Below are positions 1 to 4,650 of a stretch of 7,365 nt of DNA, one piece after another. Source of the DNA: Candidatus Heimdallarchaeota archaeon. Its GTDB lineage: Archaea > Asgardarchaeota > Heimdallarchaeia > Heimdallarchaeales > Heimdallarchaeaceae. Below the pieces are notes generated by a model. It was given only the letters and a program-made list of their open reading frames with translations, did not search any database and was not told the DNA's origin. The position numbers were made by a program, and so were the translations under genes. The stretch's first letter is position 1. The number at the start of each line of letters is the position of its first letter. The DNA lies in assembly GCA_030603505.1 (NCBI GenBank), contig JAUVXQ010000056.1, positions 1-7,365 on the forward strand, given 5' to 3'.

Positions 1-5
1 GGTTC

Positions 6-34
6 ATGGGATATATAAATCTGTCGTGTCCCAT
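6..34 (+). promoter_or_regulatory. TATA-like box inside an inverted repeat (possible operator)
   Basis: An A/T-rich TATA-like element (11-20) lies between two perfect 6-bp inverted arms, ATGGGA (6-11) and TCCCAT (29-34). A repressor bound to the arms would cover the TATA box. The downstream gene encodes a winged-helix protein, so autoregulation is an attractive but untested idea. From this box, transcription would start near 40-45 and leave a leader of about 50 bases. Confidence 0.35.
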
Positions 35-69
35 ATATTATAGATAGTATATAGAATTATGCGATAGTC

Positions 70-76
70 TTAAAAT
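70..76 (+). promoter_or_regulatory. Alternative TATA box for a leaderless winged-helix mRNA
   Basis: TTAAAAT is centred about 25 bases before the ATG at 98, the usual distance between an archaeal TATA box and its start site. Transcription would then begin at or next to the start codon. This fits the absence of a Shine-Dalgarno sequence before this gene. It competes with the stronger-looking box at 11-20. Confidence 0.35.
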
Positions 77-97
77 GTGGGCTAGGCTTAAATTGTT

Positions 98-367
98 ATG
101 AGCTATTGGGAAGCTTTGGATCAAAAAGGATCAATGCGAGTCCTTCTTACACTACTAGAGAATGGAGAAAAAAATATTACTGAGCTTCGACAAATCGAGG
201 GTGTAGGATTGAATGCACTGTATAACGTTTTAGAAGGGCTGAAAAGATTAGATTTGGTTGTAGAACGTACGGGAGGTTTTCGAGCTCGACTCTTTTCTTT
301 AAGTTCAAAGGGTAGAAGAATAGCTAATCATATCAAATCTATTAAAGAAGATTATGAGCAGAGTTAG
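98..367 (+). CDS. Small winged helix-turn-helix DNA-binding protein
   Basis: This 89-residue protein is almost entirely one winged-helix domain, so it is probably a transcriptional regulator binding DNA as a dimer. A first helix (about 4-21, with SMRVLLTLLENG) is followed by a helix starting at ITEL (27-30) and a recognition helix around ALYNVLEGLKRL (39-50). The wing follows (VERTGGFRARLFSLSSKG, about 55-72), then a charged C-terminal helix. The layout resembles archaeal MarR/HxlR/PadR-like single-domain regulators, but I cannot assign a subfamily, ligand or target. The start is ATG at 98 with no Shine-Dalgarno, consistent with a leaderless message. It ends in tandem TAG codons (365-370), and the same frame then continues into a small membrane-protein reading frame. 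Domain call is fairly sure; target genes are unknown. Confidence 0.8.
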   Translation: MSYWEALDQKGSMRVLLTLLENGEKNITELRQIEGVGLNALYNVLEGLKRLDLVVERTGGFRARLFSLSSKGRRIANHIKSIKEDYEQS

Positions 368-379
368 TAGATTGTTTAT

Positions 380-541
380 GTGTCAACCAAAGATCTCTTA
401 GAAGAATTTTCTTTTTGGAAACGACCTTTGTTTTATTTATTTAAATTTGATAAGGGTTTTATGTATATACTCAAGATCTTACTTGCCATTCTCTCTGGTA
501 CACCTTTCTTTTATACTCTTGTAGTCTCTGGAAGTGATTAG
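380..541 (+). CDS. Possible 53-residue single-pass membrane protein, GTG start
   Basis: A GTG-initiated frame of 53 codons begins 12 bases after the first stop of the winged-helix gene and lies in the same reading frame. It encodes a charged amphipathic start (VSTKDLLEEFSFWKRP), an aromatic stretch, and a hydrophobic segment from about residue 27 to 49 (FMYILKILLAILSGTPFFYT) that could span the membrane once. No Shine-Dalgarno is evident, so translation might depend on coupling to the gene upstream. The residue pattern looks protein-like rather than random. Alternatives are the C-terminal part of a former winged-helix/membrane fusion split by the two TAG codons, or a chance open frame. I know no family for it. 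Confidence 0.4.
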   Translation: MSTKDLLEEFSFWKRPLFYLFKFDKGFMYILKILLAILSGTPFFYTLVVSGSD

Positions 542-570
542 AAGGTTTTGTTCCTGTTATTACTTCTTTT

Positions 571-2064
571 CTATTCACAGTTTCTGACCATAGTTCTATT
601 TTTTTTCTTCTTTGAGATTATCCTTGCGAGTATTAAGGTAACTACTAACATTAGGATAGTAAATGTGAAGTTTAATTGATTTTCATCTGTAGAATATTCA
701 GCAGGTTCATCGAGAGGGTATCGATCTTCTGGACCTGCAGAACCATCAATATAATAATCACCTCTCCCTGACCAATCTGACCAATAATTCCCTTCTTTTA
801 CCTCAGGGTCATACCAATAGTTGTTAGTACAATCATCAAGAGCTTGGGAAGTTCCTCCTAGATTATTGTCTACAAATGTATTATGGTGAATAAGATTATT
901 ATCAGAACCAGATAATAAGAATAATCCATAGAATTCATTTTCTTGTAGGAGATTGTAAGTAACGACACAAAAATCAGAATTGTAAAGATAGATGCCATAA
1001 CTGTTGTGGTTGCACGTGTTATTTGCAACAGTCGAACTACCAGAAGAGGAAAGATAGATGCCTACCCAATTGTTGTTGTCGCACGTGTTGTTGGCAACAG
1101 TCGAACTGCCAGAAGAGTAAAGATTGATGCCATAGTTGTTATAGCCATTGTTGTTGTTGCAAGTGTTGTTTTCAATAATAGAACTACCAGAATAGCCAAG
1201 CCAGATACCTCCCCAGTTGTGGTTGCAAGTGTTGTTAATAATAACTGAAGATGTACAAGAGAAGAGAGATAGACCAATTGTAGCGTTATTTAATATTTGG
1301 TCACGCACTGTAACATTAGTACAATTGACTAATAGTAATTGACCATAAACTGGTTCAGCAATTATCGTAGAGTCTAGGTTAGTGTAAAAACCTAGCTTTT
1401 TCCCATTCACCCAATTATTCTCGACAGTATATGATAGGTAAGCATCAATGGTATCTTCAAAGATAAACAAACCACAATTAGTAAAAGTGTTGTTGGCAAC
1501 AGTCGAACAACTAGAAGAGGAAAGACAGATGCCATAGTCGTTGTTATTGCTACACGTGTTGTTGGCAACAGTCGAACCACCAGAATAGTCAAGCGTAATG
1601 CCATACCAGCTATTGCTGCACGTATTGTTGATTACAGTCGAACTCCTTGAAGAGTAAAGCCTGATGCCATCCCAGCTATTATCGCATATATTGCTAATGA
1701 CAGTTGCTGTACCATCGGCTACACTATCAATACGAATTCCATACCATTTTGCATCAACATAGCAGTTACGAACAGTAAAATATTTCGTTGTGCCACTAAT
1801 ATAAATACCATTGTCATCAGTTGTTGTGATATTATATTCCTCAATAACATAAGGATCTACTTCCATTCCTGTTCCTAAAAAACTGTAATCTGTGAAATTA
1901 CCGTCAGAAGTAATAGAAATAGGACCATGCGGTGTCAACTCTATCGAAGTATGTCTATAATCATTCTCTTCAGCGTTTATCTGTACATTTATATTCGATG
2001 CGTAGATTGCCAATGTTAGTATTAGTAGAACTAATATTGTTTTCTTATTCATTAAATCACACAT
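571..2064 (-). CDS. NosD-like right-handed beta-helix surface protein with C-terminal membrane anchor
   Basis: This 497-residue protein is predicted to be exported and held on the cell surface. It opens with a signal peptide (MNKKTILVLLILTLAIYAS; the second Met, residue 5, is an equally good start). A NosD-type lead-in follows (LGTGMEVDPYVIEEYNITT, about 63-81), then many coils of about 22-24 residues of the form GIYLSSSGSSTVANNTCNHN. The middle has the VNGKKLGFY...YGQLLLVNCTNVTV segment typical of archaeal NosD-like proteins. Near the end are NNYWYDP and GNYWSDWSG, then an acidic stretch, one membrane helix (about 465-484) and a lysine-rich tail. Coils repeat NNTC six times and NNTF once, giving stacked Asn/Cys ladders and N-glycosylation sequons. 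True NosD aids copper-site assembly of nitrous oxide reductase, but no such genes are here. Binding or adhesion at the surface is more likely, with ligand unknown. Confidence 0.85.
   Translation of the reverse strand: MCDLMNKKTILVLLILTLAIYASNINVQINAEENDYRHTSIELTPHGPISITSDGNFTDYSFLGTGMEVDPYVIEEYNITTTDDNGIYISGTTKYFTVRNCYVDAKWYGIRIDSVADGTATVISNICDNSWDGIRLYSSRSSTVINNTCSNSWYGITLDYSGGSTVANNTCSNNNDYGICLSSSSCSTVANNTFTNCGLFIFEDTIDAYLSYTVENNWVNGKKLGFYTNLDSTIIAEPVYGQLLLVNCTNVTVRDQILNNATIGLSLFSCTSSVIINNTCNHNWGGIWLGYSGSSIIENNTCNNNNGYNNYGINLYSSGSSTVANNTCDNNNWVGIYLSSSGSSTVANNTCNHNSYGIYLYNSDFCVVTYNLLQENEFYGLFLLSGSDNNLIHHNTFVDNNLGGTSQALDDCTNNYWYDPEVKEGNYWSDWSGRGDYYIDGSAGPEDRYPLDEPAEYSTDENQLNFTFTILMLVVTLILARIISKKKKNRTMVRNCE
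1014..1245 (-). repeat. Intragenic coil repeats of the beta-helix gene, block 1
   Basis: Four successive coil units of about 65-70 bases lie end to end. Two of them share the plus-strand core GCAACAGTCGAACT (about 1025-1038 and 1094-1107), followed by CCAGAAGAG and then AAGATNGATGCC. The other two units (about 1152-1245) are diverged copies with the same GTTGTT/AATA layout. They encode the NNTC-bearing coils. The DNA similarity suggests recent unit duplication or gene conversion. Confidence 0.65.
1486..1680 (-). repeat. Intragenic coil repeats of the beta-helix gene, block 2
   Basis: Three units of about 66-70 bases are present here. Two share the plus-strand core GTGTTGTTGGCAACAGTCGAAC (first about 1488-1508, second about 1556-1576), which also occurs in block 1 near 1086-1106. 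The third (about 1620-1680) is diverged. Identity across the two blocks, which are separated by the non-repetitive centre of the gene, points to exchange between distant coils. Confidence 0.6.
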
Positions 2065-2082
2065 ATTGAAACTCTTTATCTA

Positions 2083-2093
2083 ATAAATATTTT
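2083..2093 (-). promoter_or_regulatory. TATA box of the beta-helix gene
   Basis: Read on the minus strand this is AAAATATTTAT. It is centred about 24 bases before the ATG whose first base is 2064. This spacing suggests a leaderless transcript, and no Shine-Dalgarno precedes either candidate Met. Confidence 0.5.
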
Positions 2094-2140
2094 GTGCAAC
2101 CAATTCTTCCATTAACAATCCTAACTAGAATATTTTTCGA

Positions 2141-2150
2141 GTTTATATAT
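2141..2150 (+). promoter_or_regulatory. TATA box in the divergent promoter region
   Basis: GTTTATATAT is the strongest TATA-like sequence between the beta-helix gene and the four-gene operon. For the operon it predicts a start site near 2172 and a leader of about 70 bases. Its near-symmetry means it could also be read on the minus strand. A second, weaker A-rich stretch (2204-2220) lies about 30 bases before the first operon ATG. Confidence 0.45.
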
Positions 2151-2243
2151 CAATTTGAGAATAATGAGGTAAACCCATCCGTTCTACTATCTTCCTATCT
2201 TCAAAAAATCTAAAAAAGAATAACTCAAGGGTTAGAATCTCTT

Positions 2244-2657
2244 ATGATGGAAGAACTCTTAGAACGTCAATTTTCAGTAACTTTTAGTATTCTAGAAAAG
2301 GTTCTTTTCATCCTTTTCACCATTCTTTCTGTTATTACCTCTGTTCTTACCCTTACTGATTCTTATGATAATTCTTCTTATACCATTGTTTTCAAAATCT
2401 TCATCGTTTTCTTAACTCTCTTAATCTTTCTCTATTCTTTCATTATCACTATCCTTATTCCTGTAATTACCAAGAATATTCTTCCAAAAATAGTTGACTT
2501 GCTTAACTGTAATATTAATTCTTTTAGGTTTTTTTCCACTAATAGATTGGAATCTTTACCCATCAAGAATTTCCAAGAGATAGATCTATTTGAGGATATT
2601 AGATTTGAAGAGAATAAGGATAAGGATGGATTAACAATTTCAGGAGGTATTAACTAA
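2244..2657 (+). CDS. Two-helix membrane protein of unknown function, first gene of operon
   Basis: This is a 137-residue protein I do not recognise. The N-terminus is short and charged (MMEELLERQFS). Two strong hydrophobic helices follow, about residues 16-37 (LEKVLFILFTILSVITSVLT) and about 47-74 (IVFKIFIVFLTLLIFLYSF onward). They are joined by a short polar loop, DSYDNSSY, with an NSS glycosylation sequon that would fit an outside loop. A soluble tail of about 60 residues ends in an acidic patch (FEDIRFEENKDKDG). Both termini are probably cytoplasmic. ATG-ATG leaves a choice of start, 2244 or 2247. It is separated by two bases from the next gene, whose ribosome-binding site lies inside its last codons, so the two are almost certainly co-transcribed. 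It could anchor soluble partners to the membrane, but that is inference. Confidence 0.65.
   Translation: MMEELLERQFSVTFSILEKVLFILFTILSVITSVLTLTDSYDNSSYTIVFKIFIVFLTLLIFLYSFIITILIPVITKNILPKIVDLLNCNINSFRFFSTNRLESLPIKNFQEIDLFEDIRFEENKDKDGLTISGGIN
2643..2648 (+). promoter_or_regulatory. Shine-Dalgarno site GGAGGT
   Basis: This perfect match to the anti-Shine-Dalgarno end of 16S rRNA lies in the final codons of the upstream gene, 11 bases before the ATG at 2660. It supports that start and the operon structure, and contrasts with the leaderless first genes. Confidence 0.7.
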
Positions 2658-2659
2658 CT

Positions 2660-2926
2660 ATGTTATGGGAATTAATTTTCGAAATTGAACATAAAATCAA
2701 AGGAGTAACTGTCGGTTCAGCCAATTATAAAATCTCTACCAGAAACGATTTGGAATACTTTTTAGCTCATTGTGTGAATGTTCCTAACAATCCTGATGAT
2801 TTATGGTTTTACAGAGCTTTTCTTCTTGATCAAGAAGGTAAAAAGGTTCTTTTGACTAACCTTAATGACATCATTATTAACAAGGACAAATGTTTTAGTT
2901 CTGATATTATTTCTACTAGTGTCTAA
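2660..2926 (+). CDS. Small soluble protein of unknown function, second gene of operon
   Basis: This 88-residue protein has no signal peptide or membrane segment and belongs to no family I recognise. It looks like a compact alpha/beta fold: a first strand (LWELIFEIEHKI), a second (VTVGSANYKIST), a helix (RNDLEYFLAHCV), a loop rich in Asn, Pro and Asp, then two strands around WFYRAFLLDQEGKKVLLTNL. The strand pair with GKK turn and the LTN end resemble a small beta-sheet domain, but this is only reading by eye. The start is ATG at 2660, set by the GGAGGT at 2643-2648. It is followed after 9 bases by the next operon gene. The two cysteines (residues 38 and about 79) form no metal-binding pair. 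Confidence 0.6.
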   Translation: MLWELIFEIEHKIKGVTVGSANYKISTRNDLEYFLAHCVNVPNNPDDLWFYRAFLLDQEGKKVLLTNLNDIIINKDKCFSSDIISTSV

Positions 2927-2935
2927 AGTGATTAT

Positions 2936-3163
2936 ATGAAAAAACTCTTCCTTTCATTCGTTATCTTTTTCTTTCTTCTCTCCTCATTATATTCTGTAAT
3001 GGCTGATGTACATCTTGAAGAATTTGCCTGGACGACTAAAAGTGTTTTTAAAACAAAAAATGAAAATGATAATACTTCTCACCAAATAGGCTCTATTAGT
3101 TACTCAGATTCTAAATTGCTTCTGATATTAAATAATAATGTTGAGGTTGATCTTTATGCTTAG
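2936..3163 (+). CDS. Small secreted protein of unknown function, third gene of operon
   Basis: This 75-residue protein has a clear Sec signal peptide: MKK, a hydrophobic core (LFLSFVIFFFLLSSLYS) and a likely cleavage site after SVMA (residues 21-24). The mature part is only about 51 residues, polar and Asn/Ser-rich, ending in a hydrophobic strand-like segment (KLLLILNNNVEVDLYA). There are no cysteines and no second membrane helix, so it may be released or held by a partner. GTGAT at 2928-2932 is a weak, very close ribosome-binding site. Its last 8 bases overlap the start of the TPR gene. A +1 frameshift near 3150 would fuse the two into an exported TPR protein, but nothing in the sequence demands it. 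Function unknown. Confidence 0.6.
   Translation: MKKLFLSFVIFFFLLSSLYSVMADVHLEEFAWTTKSVFKTKNENDNTSHQIGSISYSDSKLLLILNNNVEVDLYA
3143..3147 (+). promoter_or_regulatory. Shine-Dalgarno site GAGGT, fixes the TPR gene start
   Basis: GAGGTTGA inside the end of the secreted-protein gene lies 8 bases before the ATG at 3156. It supports that ATG over the in-frame ATG at 3138, which would sit upstream of this site and add six hydrophobic residues. Confidence 0.65.
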
Positions 3164-4025
3164 TGATATAACTGAAGATACTATACTATTAAAAGAATCT
3201 ATTCAAGTGTTCGAGAGAGATTTGGAAACTTTCACCATTGAGAAATATCCTAGTGAGTATGCTATGACTCAGCAAAAAATTGGTAGTGCTTACTTGGAAC
3301 TGTCATATACCCTAAGCATATTAAGTAATCTAACAAGAGCTATAGAAGCTTTTGAAAAAGCTTTGGAGATTTACACCATTGACAAATATCCTCTAGATTA
3401 TGCTGAAACCATGAATAACCTTGGTATTGCTTACCTGAACATATCTATAGCTCTAGTTCTAGGCAAACAAGACAATATAGCAAGAGCTAAAAAAGCTTTT
3501 GAGGAATCTTTGAAAATACGTACTATTGACAAATATCCTATTAAGTATGCTGTAACCATGAATAACCTTGGTACTGCTTATTTGAGACTGTCAAGTTTTC
3601 GAGACAAAGAAAGCAATATAACAAGAGCTATAGAAGCTTTTGAAAAAGCTTTGAAGATACGTACTATTGACAAATATCCTCTAGATTATGCTGGAACCAT
3701 GAATAACCTTAGTAGTGCTTACCTAGACCTATCTGTTATTCGAGACAAAGAAAGCAATCTAACAAAAGTTATACAAGTGTACGGGGAAGCTTTGAAGGTT
3801 TACACCATTGACAAATACCCTACTCAGTATGCTATGACTATGTACCACTTAGGATTAACATTCCGGAAACTAGCTGAGGAATGTGATAAGAAATTAAACT
3901 GTATGAGAGCGGATATTGCCTTTCTAAACGCCTTAAAAATATTTACAAGCAAAAATTTTCCAGGTTATAATAATACAATAAAGGGAGCTCGTGAAGATCT
4001 TGAAGAATTCTGGTCAAAATTATAA
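3156..4025 (+). CDS. Tetratricopeptide-repeat (TPR) protein, last gene of operon
   Basis: This is a protein-protein interaction scaffold of about 289 residues with no catalytic domain. It holds five repeats of 47 residues (the second has 49), each reading approximately TIDKYPxxYAxTMNNLGxAYLxLS, a linker such as RDKESNLT, then RAIEAFEKALKI. A half repeat (helix B only) stands at the N-terminus and a diverged cap (TSKNFPGYNN...EEFWSKL) at the end. The unit is longer than the classic 34 residues and is the extended type with the Tyr-Ala/Asn-Asn-Leu-Gly signature. I prefer ATG at 3156 because of the GAGGT 8 bases upstream; an ATG at 3138 is in frame. Its start overlaps the stop of the secreted-protein gene by 8 bases, suggesting coupled translation. 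No signal peptide is present, so it is cytoplasmic. It could hold together the products of the operon, but this is inferred from context only. Confidence 0.85.
   Translation: MLSDITEDTILLKESIQVFERDLETFTIEKYPSEYAMTQQKIGSAYLELSYTLSILSNLTRAIEAFEKALEIYTIDKYPLDYAETMNNLGIAYLNISIALVLGKQDNIARAKKAFEESLKIRTIDKYPIKYAVTMNNLGTAYLRLSSFRDKESNITRAIEAFEKALKIRTIDKYPLDYAGTMNNLSSAYLDLSVIRDKESNLTKVIQVYGEALKVYTIDKYPTQYAMTMYHLGLTFRKLAEECDKKLNCMRADIAFLNALKIFTSKNFPGYNNTIKGAREDLEEFWSKL
3234..3944 (+). repeat. Five tandem TPR-coding units (period 141 bp)
   Basis: Unit boundaries counted from the TIDKYP codons are 3234-3374, 3375-3521, 3522-3662, 3663-3803 and 3804-3944. Unit 2 is 6 bases longer. Units 3 and 4 share an identical stretch at 3600-3617 and 3741-3758. 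Between units 1/2 and 3/4 there is a 35-base identity (3331-3365 and 3619-3653) at an offset of 288 bases, so similarity alternates between units. Confidence 0.85.
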
Positions 4026-4063
4026 AAACTAAATTTGCCTCTATAATATTATCTCTCATAAGA

Positions 4064-4081
4064 TTTTTTCTTCTTGTTTTT
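4064..4081 (+). terminator. T-rich archaeal-type terminator of the four-gene operon
   Basis: About 40 bases past the TPR stop codon are a run of six T, a TTCTT element and a run of five T on the plus strand. Archaeal polymerase can stop at such U-tracts without a hairpin. No stem-loop precedes them. Confidence 0.5.
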
Positions 4082-4104
4082 AAATGAAATTGAATATTAT
4101 CTTT

Positions 4105-4156
4105 TTGAAGCGAGTTTCTTCAGTTCATTTATATTCTTCCTTTTTTCTCGCTTCAA
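4105..4156. repeat. Perfect 10-bp inverted repeat with 32-bp loop
   Basis: TTGAAGCGAG (4105-4114) is exactly complementary to CTCGCTTCAA (4147-4156). The loop is pyrimidine-rich on the plus strand. The arms are the most GC-containing part of the area. A stem-loop could stabilise or end transcripts from either side, or mark remains of a small mobile element. On the minus strand the arms also fall in an open frame, so chance cannot be excluded. Confidence 0.5.
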
Positions 4157-4167
4157 CCCCTCACTCT

Positions 4168-4383
4168 TTATCTCTTTACTACATATCTCACTCTCTTTTC
4201 TCCCTTTTTCTTCCTTTTCTTCTCTTTTGTTTTAATGAATGCTTCCAATGACGCTTGACTGTATTTATAATTTCTCATCCTTTGTGCTACGTCATATGTA
4301 TCTGACCATACTAACTCTTGTTCTTGTTCCTCTTGTTCTTCTTCTTTTTTCATCATCATCTTACATTCCTTACATTTCCACAT
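4168..4383 (-). CDS. Doubtful 71-residue CxxC protein with charged low-complexity regions
   Basis: The frame begins MWKCKECK, like the first knuckle of a zinc ribbon, but no second CxxC follows. A Glu/Gln-rich tract comes next, then a more normal stretch (VWSDTYDVAQRMRNYKYSQA, about 25-44) followed by SLEAFIKTK, and a Lys/Arg-rich tail. Purines GAGGGAG lie just before the ATG and could serve as a ribosome-binding site; a stop codon shortly upstream excludes a longer N-terminus. The Lys-rich tail lies in a polypurine tract. The frame at +2 there stays open and ends in LKREKRK...LKKLASKR (stop near 4103), so an indel may have shortened the gene. No family recognised. It may be a small real gene, a broken one, or a by-product of skewed composition. 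Confidence 0.3.
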   Translation of the reverse strand: MWKCKECKMMMKKEEEQEEQEQELVWSDTYDVAQRMRNYKYSQASLEAFIKTKEKKRKKKGEKRVRYVVKR

Positions 4384-4428
4384 TTCTCCCTCTATTTATC
4401 GAGAATGAGATTAGAGCACCAAATGTAA

Positions 4429-4650
4429 CTTGAAGGGCTAGAAGTAGAATCAGCTATTATCCTAGATATTGGTTTCTTTAATGGTTTAGCAATTGATTGG
4501 AAAACAGGAGAGAATACTAGTTATTCCTTCTTATTACAATATACCTTACTAAATGATATTTTTTTTAAATTGTATCAAAAATTGGTTATGCATAAATTAT
4601 GCGCGTTTTGCTTTTTTCAATCTTCTCTTTATGAGCTCTGCCAATGCTAA
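4429..4650 (+). pseudogene. Possible remnant reading frame with a DWKTG motif
   Basis: This frame is open for 73 codons right after a TAA (4426-4428) and has no ATG until late. An ATG at 4405 would give only MRLEHQM before that stop. The open part looks like protein: LEGLEVESAIILDIGFFNG, then LAIDWKTGENTSYSF, LLQYTLLNDIFFKLYQKL. An Asp followed by hydrophobics and (I)DWKTG is reminiscent of motifs II/III of RecB/Cas4-type PD-(D/E)XK nucleases (usually D-Y/W-K-T-G), with the following QYTLLND segment resembling the QLxLY helix. The match is short and by eye. The last 54 bases run antisense into the methyltransferase gene, where it ceases to look like protein. It may be a nonsense-broken fragment or chance. 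Confidence 0.25.

Larger units (their letters stand above)
4026..4596. other. 571-bp intergenic zone between convergent genes
   Basis: No securely identified gene lies here. From left to right the stretch holds a T-rich terminator, a 10-bp inverted repeat, a strongly pyrimidine-rich section on the plus strand (about 4130-4390) that contains a doubtful minus-strand CxxC reading frame, and a segment (from 4429) that looks like degraded coding DNA on the plus strand. I see no tRNA, no CRISPR array and no transposon ends. Confidence 0.6.

Noticed and set aside
1006..1277. Open frames on both strands (plus 1006-1248, minus 1062-1277) encoding Val- or Thr/Leu-rich repeats
   Set aside because: They are out-of-frame readings of the beta-helix coil repeats, with periodic composition following the real gene.
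1407..1604. Minus-strand frame of 65 codons
   Set aside because: It lies inside the beta-helix gene in another frame on the same strand, with no start signal of its own.
1014..1680. CRISPR-like spacing of repeated cores
   Set aside because: Spacing follows coding coils of 66-70 bases in one intact frame, the intervening DNA is also repetitive, and no cas genes are present.
571..2064. True nosD role in nitrous oxide reductase maturation
   Set aside because: No nosZ, nosF, nosY or nosL is present. The fold is shared by many archaeal surface proteins, and the membrane anchor and coil expansion fit those better.
2936..4025. Programmed frameshift joining the secreted-protein frame to the TPR frame
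   Set aside because: A Shine-Dalgarno site and ATG at the overlap explain normal coupled translation, and I see no clear slippery sequence.
4239..4433. Plus-strand hydrophobic frame of 64 codons
   Set aside because: The Leu/Phe/Ser-rich sequence comes from a CT-rich stretch, and no ribosome-binding site or promoter is evident.
4590..4602. Short palindrome GCATAA-A-TTATGC over the methyltransferase stop codon
   Set aside because: The 6-bp AT-rich arms with a 1-base centre are expected by chance in such AT-rich DNA and cannot form a useful hairpin.
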